Part shown: positions 40,185-48,085 of the stretch, piece after piece
Numbering within the stretch: position 1 is the stretch's first letter
Layout of the letters: each line of letters starts with the position of its first letter
NCBI RefSeq assembly: GCF_014529935.1
Contig: NZ_JACVFC010000004.1
Location: forward strand, 579,655 to 643,654
Length of the DNA: 64,000 bases
Source of the DNA: Chitinophaga qingshengii
GTDB lineage: Bacteria; Bacteroidota; Bacteroidia; Chitinophagales; Chitinophagaceae
Reading direction: 5' to 3'
Notes under the pieces: model-generated
The model's input: the letters and a program-made list of their open reading frames with translations, nothing else
The model's database searches: none
What the model was told of the DNA's origin: nothing
Program-made: the position numbers and the translations under genes

Positions 40185-42182
40185 TTACACTATATTTTGC
40201 ACATACGTTTGTATGGCTTGCTGCGCCTGCCGGCCATCGGCCAGTTGCAGGGCTACAATGTCTTTCAGCTGTTGCTGCAGCGTGGCATGGTATACGGGTA
40301 CGCATACTTCGATACGGCGATGCAGGTTGCGGTTCATCCAGTCGGCAGAACCCATGTATACTTCTTCCCGGCCATTGTTATGGAAGATAAACACCCGGGC
40401 ATGCTCTAGGTAACGGTCTACAATCCGTACCACGCGGATACGGCTGCTCTCCGGGATACCGGTCAACAGGCAGTTGATACTGCGCACCACCAGGTTCACT
40501 TCCACACCGGCCTCACTGGCTTCATACAGTTTGGCGATCATCGCTTTCTCCTGCAGGTTGTTGATTTTGATGGTCACCTTTGCCGGCAGCCCCTGTTGGG
40601 CATGGGCAATTTCGCGGTCTATCATCTCCGTAAAGCGGGTCAGCATATTAAACTGCGCTACCAGCAAATGCCCGAATTGCAGGAAATGATAAGCCATCGG
40701 CTGTTCCCTGCTTTGCAGGTAAAGGAACAACAGTTCCATCTCCCGGGTAATACCGGCATGTGAAGTAAACAGCACATGGTCGGTATAAAAACGGGCCGTG
40801 CTTTCGTTGAAATTCCCGGTGGCAATAAGACCGGAATAATCCCATTGATAACCACGCCGGCGCTTTACCAGCGCTGTTTTGGCATGCACTTTCATACCGG
40901 GTATACTGTAAATAAGTTTCACCCCGGCTTCTTTCATCTTTTTAGACCACCGGATATTATTGGCTTCATCGAAGCGCGCTTTAAGTTCTACGAAAACGGT
41001 CACCGCTTTGCCATTACGGGCAGCGCTGATGAGGGCCTGGGCTATCTGCGAACCGGAAGCGATCCGGTAAAGGGTGACGTATATTTCTTCTACATCAGGA
41101 TCTACGGCAGCTTCGCTGAAGAAACGCAGCACAGGGTCGTACTGTTCGTAGGGAAGATGCAACAGCAGGTCCCGGCGCTGGATAAGGTCCAGCAGATAAT
41201 CGGCTGCCGCCGCCTCCGGATGTACCACCGGCTTTGCTTTGGGATACAGGAAAGCGCCGGGAAGACCCGCCGGTAAAGGCAGATCGGCCAGGTCTTTCAG
41301 GTTGTGGTAACGGCCACCGGGCACCATTTCATTATCGGCTACGTCAAACCGGGCGGCCAGGAAATTACGGAGCGACAGCGGCATGGCAGCGTCATACAGA
41401 AAGCGGGTAGGCACACCCAGTTCCCTTTTACGGATCGCTGTCTCTACCTCTTCCAATACATCGCCTTTCATTTCATCCATGTCTATTTCCGCATTGCGCG
41501 TGAGTTTGATGCAATAGCTGTCATGGATGATGTAGCCCCGGAAAAGATAGGGCAGATGCACCCGGATCACGTCGTCCAGGAAGGCGATATGGTATTGATC
41601 GTCCGCCGCGTCAAGCGACAGGAAACGTTTCAGCCCTGCGGGAATATTCACCAATACAATTTCCCGTATATCCGGCGCCGTTTGTGGACTGAGCGTCACT
41701 ACCAGGTAGAGGGCGTTGTTTTCCGGGAAAAACTTTTTATGCCGCTGGCTAAGCCATACCGGTTGCAGACAGGCTTGTACAGCGGTCTGAAAGTAAGACC
41801 GGGTGAAGGTAGCCAGCTCCGGGTGTGGCTGCACCGGTCCATAGGATAACATGATCCCATGTTGTTGCAGCGCCGGTAAAATCATACCGGTAAATATCCG
41901 GCCGTATTCTTCCTGTTGCCGGTTGATGGTATCCAGCACCTCCTGCAGGGTTTCCGGAGTGGGAGATTCTTCCCCGGCAGCTTCTGGATCGTGTTCTAAT
42001 ACCTTGTTGATAGCCAGGATAGCGGGCATCCGCACCCGGAAAAACTCGTCGAGGTTGGAAGAGAAGATGGACAGGAATTTAATACGTTCGTATAGTGGTA
42101 CCTGTGAGTCGGCAGCCATTTGCAATACCCGGTGGTTGAAGGACAACCAGCTAAGATCGCGGTTATATAAAGGAATAGCCAT
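40185..42182 (-). CDS. ppk1: polyphosphate kinase 1
   Basis: Reversibly transfers the gamma-phosphate of ATP to polyphosphate chains. The 665-residue protein has the N-terminal domain (YNRDLSWLSFNHRVLQMA, FLSIFSSNLDEFFRVRM), head domain, and two PLD-like catalytic domains with VTVFVELKARFDEANNIRW, MKVHAKTALVKRR carrying the autophosphorylated His, and TGNFNESTARFYTDHVLFT. The C-terminal domain has VEVNLVVRSINCL and MGSADWMNRNLHRRIEV. Full length for PPK1. It starts 6 nt after the HD-PycTM gene, suggesting co-transcription. Confidence 0.96.
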   Translation of the reverse strand: MAIPLYNRDLSWLSFNHRVLQMAADSQVPLYERIKFLSIFSSNLDEFFRVRMPAILAINKVLEHDPEAAGEESPTPETLQEVLDTINRQQEEYGRIFTGMILPALQQHGIMLSYGPVQPHPELATFTRSYFQTAVQACLQPVWLSQRHKKFFPENNALYLVVTLSPQTAPDIREIVLVNIPAGLKRFLSLDAADDQYHIAFLDDVIRVHLPYLFRGYIIHDSYCIKLTRNAEIDMDEMKGDVLEEVETAIRKRELGVPTRFLYDAAMPLSLRNFLAARFDVADNEMVPGGRYHNLKDLADLPLPAGLPGAFLYPKAKPVVHPEAAAADYLLDLIQRRDLLLHLPYEQYDPVLRFFSEAAVDPDVEEIYVTLYRIASGSQIAQALISAARNGKAVTVFVELKARFDEANNIRWSKKMKEAGVKLIYSIPGMKVHAKTALVKRRRGYQWDYSGLIATGNFNESTARFYTDHVLFTSHAGITREMELLFLYLQSREQPMAYHFLQFGHLLVAQFNMLTRFTEMIDREIAHAQQGLPAKVTIKINNLQEKAMIAKLYEASEAGVEVNLVVRSINCLLTGIPESSRIRVVRIVDRYLEHARVFIFHNNGREEVYMGSADWMNRNLHRRIEVCVPVYHATLQQQLKDIVALQLADGRQAQQAIQTYVQNIV

Positions 42183-42188
42183 GAATAC

Positions 42189-43445
42189 TTACGCTTTTAC
42201 CGGGAAAAAGATAGCGGCAATCATGAAGGCCAGCACAGAGATGATCAGTCCAAACATGAATACGTTATAGGATATACGCAGCAATTTGTATTTATGAGCC
42301 AGTACTACGCCCAGGTGGTACACGTCTTTGGTCATGCTGCCATACAGGAAATCGGCGTCGTTCATCATCTGCCTCATTCCCCATTCATATTCATCCAGCT
42401 TCATCTTATAAAAGTTACCAAAGAAAAGCAGGTTGGCATTTTTGTTGGAAATATCTTCTTTGGTGAAAGTGCCACTGGTTACATTGGGCCTGGTGGCCAG
42501 TACCGCAAAAACCACCGTGGTAAGGGCAGTAGCCAGGAAGATCACGGCAGGAATCACCATGTTTGGATAGTCTTCTATCCGCCGTACCAATACTGTGAGC
42601 ATAAACGAAATGATAATGGAGTTGACCGAAATCATGATATGCGCTTTGCTGTCGGCCATAGAGCTCAACCGGATATGGTTGGTGGAAGTGATGCGGAACA
42701 TGGTTTCCACGCCGCGGTCCGGTTTTTTCAGCTTCTTTTTATTTTTCTCCAGGAGCTCGGCGTCCGGGGTACCGGCATTATCGGCCGGAGCAATGACTAC
42801 CGGAGCTTCGGCAGCTTCGGCAGATTTTTTCTCCATTTTTTTTAGCAGCTTTTGCAGATTCTCGTTTTTCTGTTGTTGGGTGTATGTCTTCGCGTAATCG
42901 GTCCAGTAGTGGTGGTCGGTGAGAAACTTGATATTACCCGCCAGCCAGTTGGCGGCCGGTATGTCCTGTTGTATTCTCAGTTCCACTTCCTTGCGCAGTA
43001 ACTTATTACGGTCCGCATAGTCTTTGGAGCCGAGGTGAAACAGGTCGGCATCACAAACAATCTGTTCTACCAGGGTATGGGGCGATTGTGGCATTTTAGT
43101 GGCCAGGATAGCGCCTTTCACCATCGCCTGTATGTTTTCGGAAGCCTGCTGGCTTTGCAGGAAGCGGACCGCTTCTTCGGCGCCGTTTTGTTCGTGAGCG
43201 GGCGCTTCTCCCAGGAGATAGCCGGCGTCGTGAAACCAGGCAGCTACATAGACGGCTTGCAGTTCTTCGTCCTGCAGCCGGTAATGTGCGGCAATCTGTG
43301 CGGCGGCTTTTACCACCTGCTGCGTATGTTCAAGATTGTGATATACCAGTTCCGGATGCGGATGTTGCTGATACTGGCCCGTGATATAGTCTCTGGCAGC
43401 ATCGATGAGTGAGCTGTTCTGCATATTCATAGTTTTGTCCGGCAA
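42189..43445 (-). CDS. HD phosphohydrolase domain fused to Pycsar-effector-type (DUF5706) membrane domain
   Basis: A 418-residue two-part protein. Residues 1-190 are an HD domain: YHNLEHTQQVV (His36/His40), AAWFHDAGYL (His72-Asp73) and CDAD (Asp132), the metal ligands of HD phosphohydrolases acting on nucleotides. A Lys/Glu-rich helix (192-245) links to a C-terminal segment with METMFRIT-like VETMFRITSTNHIRLSSMAD, ADSKAHIMISVNSIIISFML, FFGNF and three transmembrane helices (about 272-287, 298-316, 393-414), matching the PycTM/DUF5706 domain found in Pycsar anti-phage effectors. No nucleotide cyclase is nearby. It lies 6 nt upstream of ppk1, at the head of the operon. Nucleotide signalling is inferred; defence function is not shown. 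Confidence 0.78.
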   Translation of the reverse strand: MPDKTMNMQNSSLIDAARDYITGQYQQHPHPELVYHNLEHTQQVVKAAAQIAAHYRLQDEELQAVYVAAWFHDAGYLLGEAPAHEQNGAEEAVRFLQSQQASENIQAMVKGAILATKMPQSPHTLVEQIVCDADLFHLGSKDYADRNKLLRKEVELRIQQDIPAANWLAGNIKFLTDHHYWTDYAKTYTQQQKNENLQKLLKKMEKKSAEAAEAPVVIAPADNAGTPDAELLEKNKKKLKKPDRGVETMFRITSTNHIRLSSMADSKAHIMISVNSIIISFMLTVLVRRIEDYPNMVIPAVIFLATALTTVVFAVLATRPNVTSGTFTKEDISNKNANLLFFGNFYKMKLDEYEWGMRQMMNDADFLYGSMTKDVYHLGVVLAHKYKLLRISYNVFMFGLIISVLAFMIAAIFFPVKA

Positions 43446-43545
43446 AGGCGGAAAACGGTACTTTTGCGTGCATTGCCCGATTTACGCATTTGCATGAGGG
43501 AAGTTACTGCATTTTTGAGTTAAATTTATGGTACAAAGCCGATGT

Positions 43546-44397
43546 ATGAACAGAATAACCCTGTTGGGAATGATGTTAATGTTCCTTTCCTGTAATAACT
43601 TCAGCGACCGGGAAGAGAAAGTATTCGCCTCTCCGGCAGGCTACGACCTGAAAACGCCGGTACGTTACAGGGTGAGGGAATCGATGCAGGAAATATCCGG
43701 TATTGTTGCTTTCCCCGACGAAACCAATATCATCGCTATCAATGACGAAGAAGGCCGGGTATACCAGATCGATGTTCATACCACCAAAGCCTATCCTTCC
43801 TGGAAATTTGCCAAGAACGGGGACTATGAAGATATCTGCCGTACCGATAGCGGCTGGTTTGTATTGAAGAGCAATGGCTCCCTCTATGAGGTACAGGGGC
43901 TGTTTGCCGACAGCGTGTCCAGTATCCACTATAAATTCCCGAAAGCAGGTAAACGGGAGTTTGAAACCACCTACTTCGACAGCGCCCGCCATAGTATTGT
44001 GATGATCACCAAAAATGCGGTGGATGATAAAAAAGACGGAATGACCAGCGCCTACCGGTTTGACCTGGCTACCCGCACATTCGATACGGTGCCCGTTTAC
44101 CGGCTGGACAACCTGGAGATCGCCAAACTGGCCGGTACCGACATGCGTTTCTTTAAACCATCCGCAGCGGCTATACATCCGATAGAAAAAAGACTGTATA
44201 TCGTGGCGTCGGTCAGCAAATTACTGGTGATTACCGATCTGCAGGGCCATGTCCAGGAAGCCTATAACCTCAAACACCGGCTCTTCCGGCAACCGGAAGG
44301 ACTTACCTTTGCGGCTAACGGAGACCTGTATATTTCCAATGAAGGCGGCTACGACGGCACCGCCAATATTCTTAAATTCAGCTACCAGCGCAAATGA
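43546..44397 (+). CDS. SdiA-regulated-like lipoprotein
   Basis: A 283-residue protein starting at ATG 43546 (MNRITLLGMMLMFLSCNNF), with a lipobox LSC at 14-16, so a lipoprotein anchored in a membrane. The rest is a beta-propeller-like sequence of the SdiA-regulated family: MQEISGIVAFPDETNIIAINDEEGRVYQID, YEDICRTDSGWFVLKSNGSLYEV, then PEGLTFAANGDLYISNEGG near the C-terminus. The function of the family is unknown; some members are linked to esterase or lactonase-like folds. Its stop overlaps the next gene's start (ATGA), so the two are translationally coupled. Confidence 0.75.
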   Translation: MNRITLLGMMLMFLSCNNFSDREEKVFASPAGYDLKTPVRYRVRESMQEISGIVAFPDETNIIAINDEEGRVYQIDVHTTKAYPSWKFAKNGDYEDICRTDSGWFVLKSNGSLYEVQGLFADSVSSIHYKFPKAGKREFETTYFDSARHSIVMITKNAVDDKKDGMTSAYRFDLATRTFDTVPVYRLDNLEIAKLAGTDMRFFKPSAAAIHPIEKRLYIVASVSKLLVITDLQGHVQEAYNLKHRLFRQPEGLTFAANGDLYISNEGGYDGTANILKFSYQRK

Positions 44398-47300
44398 TCA
44401 ACAAAGCCATAGTCCTTATTACACTCGTTATTCTGACCTGCGGTCGCATCTTCGCGCAAGGCCCCACCGTCGTCAAAAGGATCATCCTGATCGGCGATGC
44501 CGGCGAACTGCACGAAAACGGCCATAACCCCGTAATAGATGCCGTCCGGAAAAAATATGACCTGCAGGAAGATATCAACACCATATTATTCCTGGGGGAT
44601 AACGTATACCCGAGAGGGTTACCTGATCCCTCCCATAAATCCTACCCCGTAGCCAAAGAGATACTGGACTACCAGGTAGGACTGGTAAAAGGTACCCGCG
44701 CCAAAGGCATCTTCGTTCCCGGTAACCACGACTGGGACAAGAGCAAACCCGATGGCTGGCAGGTGATCCGTAACCAGCAACAGTATATTGATTCCCTGCA
44801 CCTCGATAATGTGGATTTCCTGCCTAAAGAAGGTTGTCCCGGACCGGAGGAAGTGAAGCTGTCTGATAATATCACCCTTATCATCATGGACAGTGAATGG
44901 TGGGTATTCCCTTATAAAAAACCAGGTACCGAATCGGATTGTGAGTGTAAGGATAAAGAAGAAGTACTGGCAAGACTGGCCGATATAATATCCAACAACC
45001 GGAATAAACTGCTCATTTTCGCCACGCACCATCCGTTCCGCAGTTATGGGCCTCACGGTAGCTACTATACGATCAAACAACATATTTTCCCCCTCACCGA
45101 TCTGAGACCCTGGGCTTATCTGCCATTACCGGTGATAGGGTCCATCTATCCGCTGGCAAGAGGCGTTTTCGGAACGGCGGAAGATATTCCGAATCCTAAG
45201 TATCAGCAAATGATCAAAGGAGTGGAAGCGGCGTTTAAACCCCATGGTCCTGTGATATTTGTTTCCGGTCACGATCATACGTTACAGCTGATTAAAGATA
45301 CCCCCAACACCTATATTGTCAGCGGCAGCGGCGCCAAAAACAACCGCGTAAAAAAAGGCGGTAAATCGCTGTATGCCACTTCCGGAAACGGTTTCAGTGT
45401 ACTGGAAGTATTATCCGACAGTACAGTAAGGGCACAATATTACCTGGCAGATAACCTGTCCGCCCCGGCTTATACAGATACGGTATTACGTATCCCCGAT
45501 ATCCGCAGCCAGGGCCTGCAATTCCGGGAACCGGCCAACCTGCCGGCTTTTGTGAAAGTACCGGCGGATAGTCAGTATGTGAAAGTGAGTAAATTCCACC
45601 ATTTCCTGTTGGGCAACAACTACCGTAACGTGTGGGCTACACCGCTCAATTTTCCGGTGATAGACCTGCAAAAGCAAGGATATACCATCTTACAACGCGG
45701 TGGCGGTAAACAAACCCATTCCTTACGGCTGGCCGATAGTACCGGTAAGGAATACGCCATGCGTTCCCTGAAGAAATTCCCGTTGGCAGCCATCCCGGAA
45801 ATGCTGCGGGAAACCATCGCCCGTGAGGTGGTACAGGACCAGATCTCGGCTTCCAATCCCTATGCGCCGCTGGCAGTGAGCGTACTGGCGGAGGCTGCCG
45901 GTGTGCCTCATACCAATCCCACTTTTGTGTATCTCCCGATGGACACCACCCTGGGGGGCTATGCTAATGTGTTTGGCAACGAAGTGTTTCTGCTCGAAGA
46001 AAGGGCGCCGGTAACCGGTGATAAAGACAAAACCTATAGTACCCCCAAAGTACTGGACAAAGTACTGGGCGATAATGATATTCATGTAGACCAGAAAGCC
46101 GTGCTGCGGGCGCGTATCTTCGATACCTATATCATGGACTTCGACCGGCACGACGACCAATGGCGCTGGTACCGGGAAAAACACAAAGGACAGGAATACT
46201 ATTACCCCGTGCCGCGTGACCGCGACCAGGCATTTTTTGTGAACGAAGGCCTGCTGCCCCGCATGATCTGCAAACCCTGGATACTGCCCGGCATACAAGG
46301 TTTCCGCGACCGCATCCCGGATGTGAACGGCTTCCAGTTCAGTGCCCGTTATTTTGACCGCTCCTTCATGAATGAACTGGAGAAAAAAGATTGGGAAAAA
46401 CAAACCGATAAGTTCCTCCGTAAAATGACCGACAGCGTGATACAAGCCGCCGTCAATGCTTTCCCGGATACCATCCGCTCACAGGTAGGGCCTATGATGC
46501 TGCACCGGCTTTCCATCCGCCGGGCCACTCTCAAGGAAAATATGCTCAAATACTACCGCTTCCTGGCTAAAGGCGTAGATGTGCCAGCCACCCAAAAGAA
46601 TGAGCTGATACAACTCGAAAAACTGGAAGGAGGCGCTGTATCCCTGAACATGTTTAAAATCAGCAAAAAAGGAGAAGTAGAACAAAATATCTATTCCCGC
46701 ACCTTTGATCCGAAAGAAACCAAAGAACTGAATGTGTACGGGCTGGGCGGGCGTGATCGCTTTGAAATCAAAGGTAACCATGGTACGCCTATCCGCATAC
46801 GGTTAATCGGAGGGAAAGATGCAGATACCTATATTGACAGCTCTACTTCCCGTGCGGGCAAACGGATACGGATATACGATCAGCGTAGCGGTAAAGATAC
46901 TTTCCTGCTGGATGGCCATATACAACGCCGCCTGTCGGATAACCCGGAAAATATCAGTTACAACCGCAGCGCTTTCCAGTATAACAAAACCTTTCCCATG
47001 CTGGCGGCAGCCTTTAACCGCGACGATGGCGTATTGCTGGGAGTGGGACTGCAAATGATCCGGCATTCGTTCCGTAAAGAACCCTATGCGGCTAAACATA
47101 TCTTCACGGCTACGCACGCGCTGGCTACCAGGGCCTGGAATTTCCGCTACGACGGCGAATTCACGGACGTCATCGGCAAATCAGACCTGTTGCTGATGGC
47201 CAGGGCCAAAGCGCCGAATAACACCATTAACTTCTTCGGATTTGGTAATGAAACGGTGTTTGATAAAAGCAATGGTAAAAATATCACCTACTACCGGGCA

Positions 47301-48041
47301 CGTTTTAACCTGTATACCCTGGAAGCATTGCTGCGTACCAGTCTGGGCAACCATTTCAGCCTGTCTTACGGACCCACCTTCAACAATTACGCTTTTAATA
47401 AAGAGGAAAACGACGGCCGCTTTATCACCAACTTCCAGCATAACGGGCTGGATTCTGCCGGTATATACGCCAATAAATCCTATGCCGGGTTGAAGCTGCT
47501 AGCCCAGATAGATACCCGTAACAATAAGCTGATACCTACCAGAGGTATTCTCTGGACTACCTCCTGGACGGGCAACAAAGGCCTCAACGGCGATAGCCGG
47601 AATTACACCCAGCTGCAATCTGACCTGAGTTTGTATATGAGCTTCCGGGTACCGGCCAATTTTGTGATCGTCAGCCGTTTTGGCGGTAGTAAAATCTGGG
47701 GCGACTATGAGTTTTTCCAGGCAGCTACGATTGGTGGCACACAGAACCTGCGCGGTTTCCGCAACTATCGTTTTGCGGGAGGTGCTTCTGCCTATAACAA
47801 TACAGAAATACGGGTGAAACTGTTTGACCTGAAAACATATGTATTGCCGGCTACTGTAGGGTTACTGGCCTTTAATGACGTAGGCCGTGTATGGCAGGAC
47901 AATGAGCATTCCCATGTATGGCACGATGGTTACGGTGGGGGCCTTTACCTGGCACCGGTGAACGCGCTCATCATTACCGCAGTGGTAGGGCATTCGAGTG
48001 AGGAAACGATACCGTATGTAACACTAGGGTTTAAATTCTAA
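44394..48041 (+). CDS. metallophosphatase / kinase-like / BamA-type barrel fusion
   Basis: A 1215-residue exported protein with signal peptide (to about 21, IFAQ). Residues 28-330 are a calcineurin-like phosphoesterase: GDAGE (34-38), FLGDNVYP (67-74), PGNHDWD (109-115), THHPFRSYG and VSGHDHTLQ. Residues about 420-640 look like an atypical kinase N- and C-lobe: ILQRGGGKQTHSL (Gly-rich), YAMRSLKKF (Lys), DTYIMDFDRHDDQWRWY (583-597 region) and YYPVPRDRDQAFF, similar in layout to CotH-type kinases. From about 878 to the end is an Omp85/BamA-like beta-barrel ending VGHSSEETIPYVTLGFKF. The phosphatase-barrel combination is known in Bacteroidota; the kinase-like reading is my inference. Coupled to the preceding lipoprotein gene. 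Confidence 0.82.
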   Translation: MINKAIVLITLVILTCGRIFAQGPTVVKRIILIGDAGELHENGHNPVIDAVRKKYDLQEDINTILFLGDNVYPRGLPDPSHKSYPVAKEILDYQVGLVKGTRAKGIFVPGNHDWDKSKPDGWQVIRNQQQYIDSLHLDNVDFLPKEGCPGPEEVKLSDNITLIIMDSEWWVFPYKKPGTESDCECKDKEEVLARLADIISNNRNKLLIFATHHPFRSYGPHGSYYTIKQHIFPLTDLRPWAYLPLPVIGSIYPLARGVFGTAEDIPNPKYQQMIKGVEAAFKPHGPVIFVSGHDHTLQLIKDTPNTYIVSGSGAKNNRVKKGGKSLYATSGNGFSVLEVLSDSTVRAQYYLADNLSAPAYTDTVLRIPDIRSQGLQFREPANLPAFVKVPADSQYVKVSKFHHFLLGNNYRNVWATPLNFPVIDLQKQGYTILQRGGGKQTHSLRLADSTGKEYAMRSLKKFPLAAIPEMLRETIAREVVQDQISASNPYAPLAVSVLAEAAGVPHTNPTFVYLPMDTTLGGYANVFGNEVFLLEERAPVTGDKDKTYSTPKVLDKVLGDNDIHVDQKAVLRARIFDTYIMDFDRHDDQWRWYREKHKGQEYYYPVPRDRDQAFFVNEGLLPRMICKPWILPGIQGFRDRIPDVNGFQFSARYFDRSFMNELEKKDWEKQTDKFLRKMTDSVIQAAVNAFPDTIRSQVGPMMLHRLSIRRATLKENMLKYYRFLAKGVDVPATQKNELIQLEKLEGGAVSLNMFKISKKGEVEQNIYSRTFDPKETKELNVYGLGGRDRFEIKGNHGTPIRIRLIGGKDADTYIDSSTSRAGKRIRIYDQRSGKDTFLLDGHIQRRLSDNPENISYNRSAFQYNKTFPMLAAAFNRDDGVLLGVGLQMIRHSFRKEPYAAKHIFTATHALATRAWNFRYDGEFTDVIGKSDLLLMARAKAPNNTINFFGFGNETVFDKSNGKNITYYRARFNLYTLEALLRTSLGNHFSLSYGPTFNNYAFNKEENDGRFITNFQHNGLDSAGIYANKSYAGLKLLAQIDTRNNKLIPTRGILWTTSWTGNKGLNGDSRNYTQLQSDLSLYMSFRVPANFVIVSRFGGSKIWGDYEFFQAATIGGTQNLRGFRNYRFAGGASAYNNTEIRVKLFDLKTYVLPATVGLLAFNDVGRVWQDNEHSHVWHDGYGGGLYLAPVNALIITAVVGHSSEETIPYVTLGFKF

Positions 48042-48045
48042 CCAT

Positions 48046-48082
48046 AAAAAAAGACCGGAGTGAATGCTCCGGTCTTTTTTTA
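48046..48082. terminator. bidirectional terminator (barrel fusion / GAF protein)
   Basis: AAAAAGACCGGAG pairs with CTCCGGTCTTTTT around TGAATG. A-run before and T-run after allow termination of both convergent genes. Confidence 0.88.
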
Positions 48083-48085
48083 TGA

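Noticed and set aside
42189..43445. Complete Pycsar defence system
   Set aside because: The effector-like domain is present, but no uridylate/cytidylate cyclase gene is adjacent; the neighbours are ppk1 and, divergently, a lipoprotein gene.
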